Shown here: one piece after another, positions 8,737 through 17,061 of the stretch
Position numbering within the stretch: position 1 is the first letter of the stretch
Layout: every line of letters begins with the position of its first letter
Assembly (NCBI RefSeq): GCF_000304315.1
Contig: NC_018485.1
Span: 1,458,501-1,522,500 of the forward strand
DNA from: Methylocystis sp. SC2
Lineage (GTDB): Bacteria; Pseudomonadota; Alphaproteobacteria; Rhizobiales; Beijerinckiaceae
Length of the DNA stretch: 64,000 bases
Direction of reading: 5' to 3'
Made by a program: the position numbers and the translations under genes
Notes under the pieces: model-generated
Databases searched by the model: none
What the model was told of the DNA's origin: nothing
What the model saw: only the letters and a program-made list of their open reading frames with translations

Positions 8737-9093
8737 TCAGCAGCAGGAGGAGCCGCTACAACATGCGCCTGGTTTCGCTTCCTCGACCTCTTTGAGGCCC
8801 GCCCAGCGCGCAAGTTCCGAGCGGTTCGGATAGCGTCCGGCGAGCGCGATTTCGCCGTCAATGAGGATCAGCGGCAGAGCTTCCTGCCCCGAGCGTTCCA
8901 GGAAGCCCTTAACGCGCGCATTTTCAGCAAAGACCATGGGCTCCTGGGCGAGATTGAAGCGCTCGATCTGCGCGCCGTTCTGCTTGGCCCAATCAACGTC
9001 GGCGGCGAAGGTCACGAGCGCCTGATCGGTCTCGACGCCGCAGACGCCGGTGCTGCAACACAGGGCGGGATCAAAAACTTGAATGGTCGTCAT
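8737..9093 (-). CDS. arsD: Arsenite metallochaperone ArsD
   Basis: This 118-residue cytoplasmic protein binds As(III) and hands it to ArsA. The vicinal cysteines CC at residues 12-13 and Cys18 (in LCCSTGVCG) are the known As(III) site. A second vicinal pair and a CC end the protein (GACCSGSSCC), as in long-form ArsD. The start at 9093 places FDPALCCSTGVCG at its usual distance from the N-terminus; the longer frame upstream runs into arsC. It lies ten bases after arsC and nine before arsA. Confidence 0.92.
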   Translation of the reverse strand: MTTIQVFDPALCCSTGVCGVETDQALVTFAADVDWAKQNGAQIERFNLAQEPMVFAENARVKGFLERSGQEALPLILIDGEIALAGRYPNRSELARWAGLKEVEEAKPGACCSGSSCC

Positions 9094-9103
9094 GTTCGTC
9101 CTT

Positions 9104-9526
9104 TCAGGATTGAGCTTGAGCGGCTTTGCCGACGACGACATCGCCATCTTCCTTGGTGAATTCGCCAATGCCGGGATTGGGGAGAATGTCGAGCACGGTT
9201 TCCGAAGGACGGCACAGCCGCGCGCCCTTCGGCGTCACGACGATTGGACGGTTGATGAGGATCGGATGTTCGAGCATGAAGCCGATCAATTCCTCTTCCG
9301 TCCACTTTGGATCGCCGAGGCCCAGCGCGTCATAGGGCGCGCCCTTCTGGCGCAGCAGTTCGCGCGCTGAAATGCCCATCAGTTTGAGCAACTCGACCAG
9401 TCGCTCGCGCGTTGGCGGGTCTTTCAGATATTCGATGACCACCGGCTCTTCGCCGCTTTGGCGGATCATCGCCAGCGTATTGCGCGACGTGCCGCAGTCC
9501 GGGTTGTGATAGATGGTGATTGTCAT
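9104..9526 (-). CDS. arsC: Arsenate reductase ArsC (glutaredoxin-dependent type)
   Basis: The 140-residue enzyme reduces arsenate to arsenite in the cytoplasm with glutathione and glutaredoxin. The active-site cysteine is Cys11 in HNPDCGTSRN, and the LINRPIVV motif near residue 90 carries the conserved arginine of the family. Length and order of motifs match the E. coli plasmid R773 ArsC/Spx-like class rather than the phosphatase-like class. Its place between the arsenite oxidase genes and arsD-arsA means one operon encodes both oxidation (periplasm) and reduction (cytoplasm) of arsenic. Confidence 0.93.
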   Translation of the reverse strand: MTITIYHNPDCGTSRNTLAMIRQSGEEPVVIEYLKDPPTRERLVELLKLMGISARELLRQKGAPYDALGLGDPKWTEEELIGFMLEHPILINRPIVVTPKGARLCRPSETVLDILPNPGIGEFTKEDGDVVVGKAAQAQS

Positions 9527-9633
9527 CGCTCAGGTCTCCGCCCCATGTTACGCAAACGATCGATGAACGCCTTTCTTGCATCGCGACGTCGCCGCTGCCT
9601 TGAAACAAGCAAGGCTCTCCTCTCGCGCCGACG

Positions 9634-12096
9634 TCAGGAGGAAACATATTCCATCGATTTGAATGTGAGATGCCGCACCCCTTCCGGCGCCGCGGCAATT
9701 TTTCGAATCGCGCCCCACGTCTGCTTGAAGTTCGGCACGAGCAGCTCGTTCACGCCGGGCGACGTCACGTTGCCCTGCGCCCCGCTCGGATAGCCGAACA
9801 GCATGAAGGTCTGCTTGCGCTTGGCGGTGGGAGTCGGATAGGCGATCGCCTGAGTCGAACCATTATCATTATAGATTTCGACAAGATCGCCGGCTTCGAG
9901 CTTCAACGCCGCCATGTCTTGCGGATTCATTTCGATGAAGGGGTAAGGCCAACGATCCATGACAAAGTCGTTCTGCTGATCGAGATAGGCGCTCTGCCAA
10001 ATGTGATTGGTGCGGCCATTGTTGATGAGGAACGGCCATTTCCTGCGCTCGGCCCGCTTATCCGCGAGCTGCAAGCCGCGCCATTTTGTTGGCATAAAGA
10101 CGGCCTTGCCGTCCGGCGCATCGAATTTGCCGTCTTCATATAGGCGCTTTGACCCAATAAGCTTGCCGTCCTCGAAAGCGACGGCGGGCTCTTGGAAGCC
10201 ATTTACGCCCATCTCGCGCAGCCGCTCATAAGTGACGAAGCGTCCGCCCTTTTTGTGCTGATGGTAACCGTCCAAGAAGGCGTCTTCCTCGTTCTTCCAG
10301 TCGAACCCCTTGAATCGGTCGGCGTCTTGATTCTTGCCCTGTTCACGCAGCACACGCTCCATATTCTTGGCGATGCGCGCGGCGATCAGGCAGTCCGGCA
10401 AGGCCTGGCCCGGCGGGTCCATGTAGCGCTCGGTGAGCCGCATACGACGCTCGCCGTTCATCGAGGTCAGATTCATCTCGCCCGAGGTCGCCGCAGGCAG
10501 CCAGACGTGAGAGGCCTGACCGATTTGGCTTGGCACGATGTCGACGTCGACGGCGAAGAGTCCGCCCTTCTTGATCGCCGCGATGATATTCTTCACCAGG
10601 CGTGCGCGATCGCCGTATGGCGCGGACATGATCGCATCTTTCACGATGTCCGTGCGTTTCTTGTAGGCCTGCTTGAACTTGAACGCGTTCAGCGTCGTCT
10701 TATAGTGATCGCAGCCCCAGATGTGGTGTACGCCGCCCTTGCCCGCGATGAGAAGCTTGTCGACGTAGCGGGCCGGCCGCGGCCCCGGATAATCGGGCCG
10801 CACGTATCCTTCCTGATGGCCGCCCATGCGCACACAGCCGCCGCCCGGCCGGCCGATGTTTCCCGTCGCGAGCGCAAGGTTCACGAGCGCGCCGTTGGTG
10901 CGGTAATTGTCGTTGCCGAAGATCAAGCCCTTCTCATAGGCGAACATGGCGCGGCGCCGTTCGCCGCCGGCTTTAGGTTCGGCGATCCACGCCGCCGATT
11001 GGCGAATCTGGTCCACCGTCAGCCCTGTGATGTGCGCAGCTTCCTCGAGGCTCATCTTATTGGCGGCGCACGCCGCGTCGAAATTCCTGGTCGAAGCGGC
11101 GATGAACTCTCTGTCGATCCAGCCCTTCTCGGCGATATAGGCGAACCAGGCGTTAAGCAGCGCGAGATCCGTTCCTGGGTTGATCGCGAGATGCATCACG
11201 CGGTCCTTGCCCGCCTCAACCTCGCAGGCGTTCACCGTCACGCTTCGCCTTGGGTCGACGATGATGATACGGACAGGATCGTCTGGCGCCGATCCGAATT
11301 GAGCTTTCTTTTTTTCCGCCGTCGCGCCGCGCAGGTTGGGCAGCCAGTGATTGAGAAAATAATTGGTCTGCGTCTCGAGCGCGTTCGTGCCGACGGCGAC
11401 GATCGTATCCGCAAGCTCCGCGTCCTCATAACAATTATTAAGCTCATCCACGCCCATGTCGCGGCTCGCATGGACTTCGGAATTATAGGCAGGGCGATTG
11501 TGAATGCGAATATTCTTGACCTTTAGCGCGCCGAAATACAGCTTGCCGACGCCCCAGTTGTTTTCGTAGCCGCCGCCGGCGCCGCCGTGATCGTAAGCCG
11601 AGACGAACAGGCCGTCCTCGCCCATGTCATTGATGACGCCCACGGTCACGCGGGCGACGAGATCGAGCGCATCGTCCCAGCTCGTCGGCTGCATCTGACC
11701 ATAGCGCCAAACCATCGGATCGGTCAGACGCTGCAACTGCGTATTCCGCGCGCGCGAATAGCTCAACTCGGCCATACGGGCGCCGCGAGTCGAGGACAAA
11801 CCAGAATTGGCGACGCAATCCTCGTCGGGCTTGATGACGAGATGCACGTCTTCGCCATTCTGGCGCACGATATTGTACATCGATGGGGCGTACCACGCCG
11901 CAGCCTCGGCCTGCTGCTGCATGGCGAGATCGACGCCGAACTTGTTCTTGCTCGGCGCGGCGCCGCCCTGCTTGTTGATCGGCCAAGTGTAGGCCTTGTA
12001 GCCGCACCCGACGATGCAATAGTGGCAGACGACGCTAAACTCCTTCGCGTCCCTTGGAACTATCGGGAGTCGATCGATCTGACGCTTGTAAGCCAT
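9634..12096 (-). CDS. aioA: Arsenite oxidase large (molybdopterin) subunit AioA
   Basis: The 820-residue protein is the catalytic subunit of arsenite oxidase, which oxidises As(III) to As(V) at a bis-MGD molybdenum site. The N-terminal motif CHYCIVGC (Cys24, Cys27 and Cys31) has the Cx2Cx3C spacing that ligates the 3Fe-4S cluster of this subfamily, in place of the fourth cysteine seen in most DMSO-reductase relatives. The segment after it (GYKAYTWP) is typical of AioA. It has no signal peptide of its own and is expected to cross the membrane with AioB by the Tat route. The gene starts 11 bases after aioB, and GAGAGG precedes the ATG. Molybdenum cofactor supply fits the moaA gene about 5 kb away. 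Confidence 0.95.
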   Translation of the reverse strand: MAYKRQIDRLPIVPRDAKEFSVVCHYCIVGCGYKAYTWPINKQGGAAPSKNKFGVDLAMQQQAEAAAWYAPSMYNIVRQNGEDVHLVIKPDEDCVANSGLSSTRGARMAELSYSRARNTQLQRLTDPMVWRYGQMQPTSWDDALDLVARVTVGVINDMGEDGLFVSAYDHGGAGGGYENNWGVGKLYFGALKVKNIRIHNRPAYNSEVHASRDMGVDELNNCYEDAELADTIVAVGTNALETQTNYFLNHWLPNLRGATAEKKKAQFGSAPDDPVRIIIVDPRRSVTVNACEVEAGKDRVMHLAINPGTDLALLNAWFAYIAEKGWIDREFIAASTRNFDAACAANKMSLEEAAHITGLTVDQIRQSAAWIAEPKAGGERRRAMFAYEKGLIFGNDNYRTNGALVNLALATGNIGRPGGGCVRMGGHQEGYVRPDYPGPRPARYVDKLLIAGKGGVHHIWGCDHYKTTLNAFKFKQAYKKRTDIVKDAIMSAPYGDRARLVKNIIAAIKKGGLFAVDVDIVPSQIGQASHVWLPAATSGEMNLTSMNGERRMRLTERYMDPPGQALPDCLIAARIAKNMERVLREQGKNQDADRFKGFDWKNEEDAFLDGYHQHKKGGRFVTYERLREMGVNGFQEPAVAFEDGKLIGSKRLYEDGKFDAPDGKAVFMPTKWRGLQLADKRAERRKWPFLINNGRTNHIWQSAYLDQQNDFVMDRWPYPFIEMNPQDMAALKLEAGDLVEIYNDNGSTQAIAYPTPTAKRKQTFMLFGYPSGAQGNVTSPGVNELLVPNFKQTWGAIRKIAAAPEGVRHLTFKSMEYVSS

Positions 12097-12107
12097 CGCT
12101 TCGCCTC

Positions 12108-12623
12108 TCAGAGCACGTTGGACAGTCGGCCATAGAGAAGCTCATCGACGCCTTCCGCATAGATGTCGCCCTTGGCGTCAATGCGCAGGACATATTGCGG
12201 CAGATTTTGAGTGGCGTGACCCCAGATTTGCAGACCGCCGGCCTCGCAGTCGAAACGCGAAAAATGGGCCGGGCAATTGAATGTGCGATCATCGCCGCTG
12301 TAATCGAGCGGAAAGCCGCGATGCGGGCAGATCGTCGTGAACCCAACGATATCGCCATCGGGACCGACGCCATTTTGCGCGCGCTTGCCGAGCTTGAGCA
12401 GAACGCCCGGCGCGTCCTCGTCAGGATAAGCGACGCTCAACGGTTCATTGACCTTGAGATCGCGAATATTCGCAAGCCGGTTGGACGGGTATTCGACCAG
12501 AGCCTGCGCCTGGGCCGCTCGCGCGGGCCGCGCGGAAGGCGTCGCCGCGGCGGCGCCCGCGAGCGCAATGCTTTCAAGAAATCTTCGGCGACCGACGCCG
12601 GATGATGTGCTCTGTCTCTTCAT
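12108..12623 (-). CDS. aioB: Arsenite oxidase small (Rieske) subunit AioB
   Basis: The 171-residue protein carries the Rieske 2Fe-2S motifs CPHRGF (near residue 100) and CPAHFS (near 118) and passes electrons from AioA to a periplasmic acceptor. The N-terminus has a twin-arginine signal: basic residues, GRRRFLES, then a hydrophobic alanine-rich stretch ending in ARAAQA near residue 39. This exports the folded AioAB complex. It is the first gene of the aioB-aioA pair and lies 237 bases downstream of arsI, a gap that holds a perfect short hairpin. No aioX, aioS or aioR regulatory gene is nearby. Confidence 0.94.
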   Translation of the reverse strand: MKRQSTSSGVGRRRFLESIALAGAAAATPSARPARAAQAQALVEYPSNRLANIRDLKVNEPLSVAYPDEDAPGVLLKLGKRAQNGVGPDGDIVGFTTICPHRGFPLDYSGDDRTFNCPAHFSRFDCEAGGLQIWGHATQNLPQYVLRIDAKGDIYAEGVDELLYGRLSNVL

Positions 12624-12690
12624 CCGCTTTTCGCTTGTGTAGACCGCGGCAGATCATTTGTGCATGCCGCGTCAGACGGCGCGCTCATTG

Positions 12691-12708
12691 CCAGCCTATC
12701 AAGGCTGG
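12691..12708 (-). promoter_or_regulatory. Perfect dyad in the arsI-aioB gap
   Basis: CCAGCC and GGCTGG are separated by six bases, about 70 bases before the aioB start. It could be a regulator site or an mRNA hairpin. No T-run follows on either strand, so it is not an obvious intrinsic terminator. The remaining bases of this gap show nothing clear. Confidence 0.25.
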
Positions 12709-12860
12709 ATTTCGCGAACGGCCTGCAATCAACCCATGCCGTAATTTCGCTTCGAGAGTCGCCTGCCCACGCGATAGAGGGATCGAAACTTCTGTGATCG
12801 CCATGTCGTGCCATCTCGTTTGGGAAGCGCCGTAAGCCTGGTGGTGATCGATGGCGATGG

Positions 12861-13382
12861 CTATCGCTCAAGCGTCGGATTTGTGCCCGAGCCGGCTCCC
12901 GCGCCTGAACAACAAGCAGCTTCGATCGCTGGCGCAGGCTTCGCGCCGCAGCAGGGGGAGACCTCCCCCTTGATGGCGCTCGCGCGGAATCCCGCAAGCG
13001 CCGCGTCGTCGCCGTAAATCGTGCTTTCGCCGGTGGTCAGGAAGGACTCCCACAAAAGCCCCTGCGGGTCGGAGGTCCACGCCTTCTCGGATTTTGCGTA
13101 GCAGCAGGTCGTGGCGCCTTCTTCCAACACGGGTCGCTCTGCCTCTTGCAGGCGGCCATAGACTTCCTTCAGCTCTTCAGGCGTCTCGACCTCGATCCCA
13201 AGATGATCGACGCCCGCCTTTCCGCTGCGCGACGAAATCGCGAAGTTTACGCGCGGATCATCCAGCATCCATTTCGCGTAGTCGGGTTTGGCGACTGTCG
13301 GCTCAGATCCGAAAAGTGCGCGGTAAAAGCGGATCGACCCCGCAAGGTCATCAACGGATACGTGCACGTGCAGGCGTTTCAT
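12861..13382 (-). CDS. arsI: C-As lyase ArsI (vicinal oxygen chelate family)
   Basis: The 173-residue protein has the two-lobed VOC fold of non-haem Fe(II) dioxygenases. Likely metal ligands are His5 (RLHVHVSV), His60 (GVDHLGIEVE) and Glu112 (LLWESF). The vicinal pair Cys93-Cys94 in EGATTCCYAK is the signature of ArsI, which splits the carbon-arsenic bond of trivalent methyl- and aryl-arsenicals to give arsenite. Cadmium-induced CadI proteins are close relatives, but the setting favours ArsI. A cysteine-rich tail (SPCCGAKP and AACCSGAG) may add metalloid binding. It starts inside the 3' end of arsR (32-base overlap), so the two are coupled. Confidence 0.87.
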   Translation of the reverse strand: MKRLHVHVSVDDLAGSIRFYRALFGSEPTVAKPDYAKWMLDDPRVNFAISSRSGKAGVDHLGIEVETPEELKEVYGRLQEAERPVLEEGATTCCYAKSEKAWTSDPQGLLWESFLTTGESTIYGDDAALAGFRASAIKGEVSPCCGAKPAPAIEAACCSGAGAGSGTNPTLER

Positions 13383-13719
13383 GACGTTTCTCTGACTGGC
13401 AAGTTGAAGGCGCGGCGGCGGCGCAAGAGGCGGTTGCGCCCTGGCAGCAATTCTCGGTCATGTAGGCGAGGAGCGCGTTCATGACCGGATAAGCCGCCGA
13501 GTAGATCAGCGATCGGCTTTCGCGCCGGAAAGTCACAAGGTCCGCGTGTTTGAGTTGGCTGAGGTGGAAAGACAGCGTCGCCGGCGGGAGCGCGAGCCGC
13601 TCGCCAATTTGGCCCGCGGCAAGCCCCTTAGGTCCGGCCTGCATGAGCAGCCGAAAAATATCGAGCCGAGTTTCGTGGCCGAGCGCGACAAGGGCGGCGA
13701 TGGCGCCATGCTTTTCCAT
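13351..13719 (-). CDS. arsR: ArsR-family arsenic-responsive repressor
   Basis: The 122-residue protein is a winged-helix ArsR/SmtB repressor. The recognition helix lies in PPATLSFHLSQLKHADLV (near residues 46-63). There is no CVC motif in that helix; instead vicinal cysteines sit behind the DNA-binding domain (MTENCCQG, near 91-94, with CAAAA and TCQSE further on), the arrangement of ArsR proteins that sense As(III) at the C-terminal end. It is the first gene of the arsenic operon, and a perfect inverted repeat overlaps its start codon, which suggests autorepression released by arsenite or methylarsenite. The C-terminal 10 codons overlap arsI. Confidence 0.92.
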   Translation of the reverse strand: MEKHGAIAALVALGHETRLDIFRLLMQAGPKGLAAGQIGERLALPPATLSFHLSQLKHADLVTFRRESRSLIYSAAYPVMNALLAYMTENCCQGATASCAAAAPSTCQSEKRHETPARARIR

Positions 13720-13741
13720 ATTTCCAATATGATGGAAATAT
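13718..13741. promoter_or_regulatory. Candidate ArsR operator
   Basis: ATATTTCC (13718-13725) and GGAAATAT (13734-13741) form a perfect 8-base inverted repeat with an 8-base spacer. It covers the first codon of arsR and its 5' leader, and faces the divergent LysE-family gene 99 bases away. Size and AT-rich arms fit an ArsR dimer site. Confidence 0.5.
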
Positions 13742-13839
13742 TTGCCGAGTCAAGCCAGCCGCAAGTTCCAGCTGTTGCCCGCGACAGCGGAATTCTTCAA
13801 AATTGCGCCATGTCAGCTTCCATTTGTTTGGAGTGAAAT

Positions 13840-14460
13840 ATGAGCTTCTCGGTTTGGTTGGCCTTCGCCGCCGCGTCTGTCGTCATGGGGTTGATCCCGG
13901 GACCGGGCGTCGCCGCGATCGTCGGTTACGCTCTCGGCTCGGGCCGCAAGACTGCGTTAGCGTCCGTCGCCGGCATGACGGTGGGGAACGCGATTGCGAT
14001 GACGTTATCGCTTGTCGGCGTCGGCGCGCTACTCGCCGCCTCGGCGCTGGCGTTCTCGGCGCTCAAGTGGGTTGGCGCGTTATATCTGATTGTTCTCGGC
14101 CTCTACACATTCTTCAAAACCAGCCGCGCCACATCAGCAGAACTAAAGACCGACGCAATCTCTCCACGCACCGCATTTCTCGGGAACGTCGCCGTCGGCG
14201 TCTTTCACCCCAAGACCATCGTCTTTTACGTCACCTTCGTGCCCCAGTTCATCGATGCAAACGGTAGTTATCCGTTGCAGGCGGCGGTGCTCACGTTGAC
14301 ATTTTGCTTGATCGTGGCCGTAACAGACGCAGGTTACGCAGTGGCGGCTTCCGCAGCACGATCCTTGCTCTCCCGCTCTGATGTTGCGGTCTGGACGAAG
14401 CGCGCCAGTGGCGGCGTTCTTGTCGCCGCAGGAGTGGCGACGGCGGCGGCCAAGACGTGA
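13840..14460 (+). CDS. LysE/RhtB-family exporter
   Basis: The 206-residue inner-membrane protein has about six hydrophobic segments and the family motif LIPGPGVAAIVGYALGSG near residues 18-35. A conserved stretch NVAVGVFHPKTIVFYV lies near 112-127. LysE/RhtB proteins export amino acids such as lysine, homoserine or threonine, and the substrate cannot be predicted. GGAG precedes the ATG. It is divergent from arsR, with the candidate operator between them, so co-regulation with arsenic genes is possible, but no LysE member I know of moves arsenic. Confidence 0.88.
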   Translation: MSFSVWLAFAAASVVMGLIPGPGVAAIVGYALGSGRKTALASVAGMTVGNAIAMTLSLVGVGALLAASALAFSALKWVGALYLIVLGLYTFFKTSRATSAELKTDAISPRTAFLGNVAVGVFHPKTIVFYVTFVPQFIDANGSYPLQAAVLTLTFCLIVAVTDAGYAVAASAARSLLSRSDVAVWTKRASGGVLVAAGVATAAAKT

Positions 14461-15212
14461 GAACATCAGCAGCAACGCCCGTCGCAATTTTAAAGTTTCA
14501 TGACAAACGCAGAAGCGGCAACGGCGCAAACCGCGCGTCGAGGCTGAGCGTAAATCGATCGACGTCGCAAGGAGGACTTCAGACCAGGAATGAAGTTTTG
14601 TTTTTGCTAGGAATTCAACGCGGGGAGCGCATTTCGAGCGTTTAGACGTCGGCGATGAGGTCTGCGAGATTCGGCGACTGATCAAAGTCGACGCTGGCTA
14701 TCTGAACGGCGCCCGCATGATGCGTCCGACGCCGGACCGCTCCGTCGGCTGGCTCCGCCTGTCATCGCAACGACATATGCGCGACGGTGCTGACGCACGA
14801 ACCCCTCCGATATGTAACGCCTTTGTGAAGCGGCGGTTCAGTGACGGATGGCGCGGTCATGCCGTTTACGCTGGGTGGTCTGCTTCAGAAAGGGCGATAG
14901 GAACGGTCCATCCGCCGACGAAGCTGTGAAGTTTTTACAGCCGTATTTTGGATTAATGTCGTGAGACGATGCGCAGCGATCCACAAGCTTGACTAAGCGG
15001 CGGACGTTCATCTAAATGTGCGAAATTTTTGCGTTTCAGCCTGGCCTGAACAGCGTCGCGTACGGGCGAATTCGTTTGTTAAACACCGTGGCTGCTTTGC
15101 GCCTCTTCACGCCCTTTGGCGCCTCAGTCCGAAATCGATCGGCTTTCGGTTCCGCCGCCCTGCGGCTGCAATGCCGCAGCGAATTGAAGAAATACGACAT
15201 CAAGGAGGATTT
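14461..15212. other. Gap of about 750 bases without a convincing gene
   Basis: Short frames exist on both strands, for example at 14717-14929 on the plus strand, but none has a good ribosome site, clear homology or the codon bias of its neighbours. The last part is the leader of the gene at 15213 and ends in CAAGGAGGA before its ATG. Confidence 0.5.
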
Positions 15213-15554
15213 ATGACCGTCTTCGGAAATGCTAGTCGGCTAGTCTCTGTAGCTGCAGTCCTGGGAATCATGCTCGCCTCTCAGGGCGCTTTTGCGCAGG
15301 GTGCAAAGTCGGTCCAATTTGGATGCGATGCGCCCAAGGGGCACATTTGCCACTTCATGCTGTCTTTCGGATCGGGAATGGGCGCAAAAAGCTTCACCGT
15401 AGGAGGCGGCTTGCGCACGGTGGTCGCCAATGTCGTGCCGAATATCGACAGCTACATGGTCGCGATTGATCGCGATCCGCCGTCAAACCCTGAACAATGC
15501 GGCGTCCAATTTCCGTGCAAGCGGGTTTTCGTCAACGCCAGCTATAACAACTAG
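15213..15554 (+). CDS. Small secreted protein of unknown function
   Basis: The 113-residue product begins with a standard Sec signal peptide (basic start, then VSVAAVLGIMLASQGAFA, cleavage expected after AFA near residue 28). The mature part has four cysteines, in FGCDAPKGHICHF and EQCGVQFPCKRV, which probably form two disulfides. The family is not recognised. AAGGAGGA five bases before the ATG decides the start. It lies between the LysE gene and the first DUF2827-like gene and may belong to the cell-surface cluster. Confidence 0.7.
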   Translation: MTVFGNASRLVSVAAVLGIMLASQGAFAQGAKSVQFGCDAPKGHICHFMLSFGSGMGAKSFTVGGGLRTVVANVVPNIDSYMVAIDRDPPSNPEQCGVQFPCKRVFVNASYNN

Positions 15555-15874
15555 CTGCCAGCTCGGCCGAGCCAAGCGAGTTCAGCTTTGACGCCGTCGC
15601 CTTCTCGGGCGCTCGAGGGCGGAGTTAGCTTTCGTCGATCCGCTTGTTCTTGCGACAACTCGCGCGCGCTTGGGCCGAGTCCTGACCCCTTCCCACGCGG
15701 CGCATTCTAGAGCAATGCGCAACAGGATCGGTGGCGTGCGCCGTCGAACTTGATCAGGTTGCCTGGGCGCATTTCGCATCCCTGGCGCCAAGGCCGGTTC
15801 GTGGGTCGTCGCATAGCCCGCGTCTCTCCGAGTCCTGCGAAGCCACTGAGCGCGGAAATGAGAAAACAAGCACT
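15555..15874. other. Gap of 320 bases; leader of the first DUF2827-like gene
   Basis: I see no gene here. An in-frame extension of the next gene back to 15731 is open but lacks homology to its two paralogues. Confidence 0.5.
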
Positions 15875-16990
15875 ATGCTGCGGCCGCTCCGAATAGGCAT
15901 AACGATCGGGTTGTCGTCTCCGAACGAAAGCCTCTGGATCAATGGCATCAAGCAGAATGCGTTGTTCCTCGCGAAACTGTTTCAAAGCTCGCCCTTAAAC
16001 CATGACGTCGTGCTGTTGAACACGACCAATGTGCGTCCCGATTCACGAACAGAATGGGACATGCGCGCGTTCCCTACCGTTCAGATTGACCAATATTCCC
16101 GCGATCTCGATGTATTAATCGAGCTTGGCGGGCAGATATCCGATGCGCAAACGCAGCGGCACAAGGCGAAAGGCGGAAAGCTTGTCAGCTACTGCTGCGG
16201 TCCTGAATATGTTCAGAACATCGAGGCGATCATCTTCGAACGACGGCTGTGGGATAGCATCTTCGTCAACGCCGATTACGACGAGCTTTGGGTCATCCCT
16301 CAAGTCGCCGAATCGTCCTTGCACTTTTTGCAGACGTTCAGGCGATGCCCGGCGCGCGTCGTTCCCTTCGTATGGGATCCCATGGCGTTGACGTCCATCG
16401 CGTCAGGCTACGCTTTTGGCGGCGAGTATCGGCCATCCGGCCGACCGAAACGGCTCACGGTGATCGAACCGAACATCGATGTGTTGAAATTCTGCCTCTA
16501 CCCGATCTTGATCGCGGAGCAGGCTTTCAGGCGGGAGCCTGACGCGATCGGTTTCCTGCATGTCGCGAACGCGGATCATTTTGTGCATCGCGACACCGAG
16601 TTTGCGGGCTTGATGCGGCATCTCGACATCGTCAAGGCGAACAAGGCGAGCTTCATCGGTCGGGTGAAGACTCCAGCATTCCTCGCGGAATACACCGATA
16701 TCGTCATCTCGCATCAGTGGGGCCTGCCGCTCAACTACTTCTACTTGGAATGCTGCTGGCAGGGCTATCCGCTCATTCACAACGCCGAACTCGTCAAGGA
16801 CCTCGGCTACTATTATCCCGGTAACGACGTGGCCGTCGCGACTGAGTCGCTCGTCCGCGCGCTCCGCCAACACGATGAAGCTTGGGAGGCGTATCGCGAC
16901 GAACAGCGCGCTGGGATCCAGAAATTTCTTGCGGTGAATCCGGAATTGGTCGCGCAATACGACAATCTGCTGTTCGAGCTCTGCGGGTAA
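15875..16990 (+). CDS. DUF2827-like protein, copy 1 (putative glycosyltransferase-like)
   Basis: The 371-residue protein is one of three paralogues that flank the giant adhesin. Shared blocks are an N-terminal beta strand plus SLWINGIKQNALFL (near 20-33), GGKLVSYCCG (near 101), a central LTVIEPNIDVLKF (near 193) and a C-terminal block IVISHQWGLPLNYFYLE...YPLIHN (near 278-305). The layout of two Rossmann-like halves and an acidic EPN motif resembles GT-B glycosyltransferases, but no catalytic motif is certain. I recall similar proteins, annotated DUF2827, next to trimeric autotransporters in Burkholderia. The ATG at 15875 gives the same N-terminus as the other two copies. A role in decorating the adhesin is inference. 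Confidence 0.7.
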   Translation: MLRPLRIGITIGLSSPNESLWINGIKQNALFLAKLFQSSPLNHDVVLLNTTNVRPDSRTEWDMRAFPTVQIDQYSRDLDVLIELGGQISDAQTQRHKAKGGKLVSYCCGPEYVQNIEAIIFERRLWDSIFVNADYDELWVIPQVAESSLHFLQTFRRCPARVVPFVWDPMALTSIASGYAFGGEYRPSGRPKRLTVIEPNIDVLKFCLYPILIAEQAFRREPDAIGFLHVANADHFVHRDTEFAGLMRHLDIVKANKASFIGRVKTPAFLAEYTDIVISHQWGLPLNYFYLECCWQGYPLIHNAELVKDLGYYYPGNDVAVATESLVRALRQHDEAWEAYRDEQRAGIQKFLAVNPELVAQYDNLLFELCG

Positions 16991-17061
16991 GCGACTTCGC
17001 GCGCTGAGCGAAGACCAAACTGCATGTTCTTGCGCGTCGCTTGCAGGCGCCATGCAGCCTA

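Noticed and set aside
7798..9159. A 453-codon plus-strand frame opposite arsA and arsD
   Set aside because: arsA and arsD have clear motifs on the minus strand; this frame has none.
12803..12825. A sigma-54-like promoter (TGGCACG on the minus strand) upstream of aioB
   Set aside because: The GG and GC elements are one base too close and the site is about 190 bases from the aioB start. No AioR or other sigma-54 activator gene is present.
14642..14929. A possible gene fragment between the LysE gene and the small secreted protein
   Set aside because: The frame lacks a start with a ribosome site and I could not tie it to any family.
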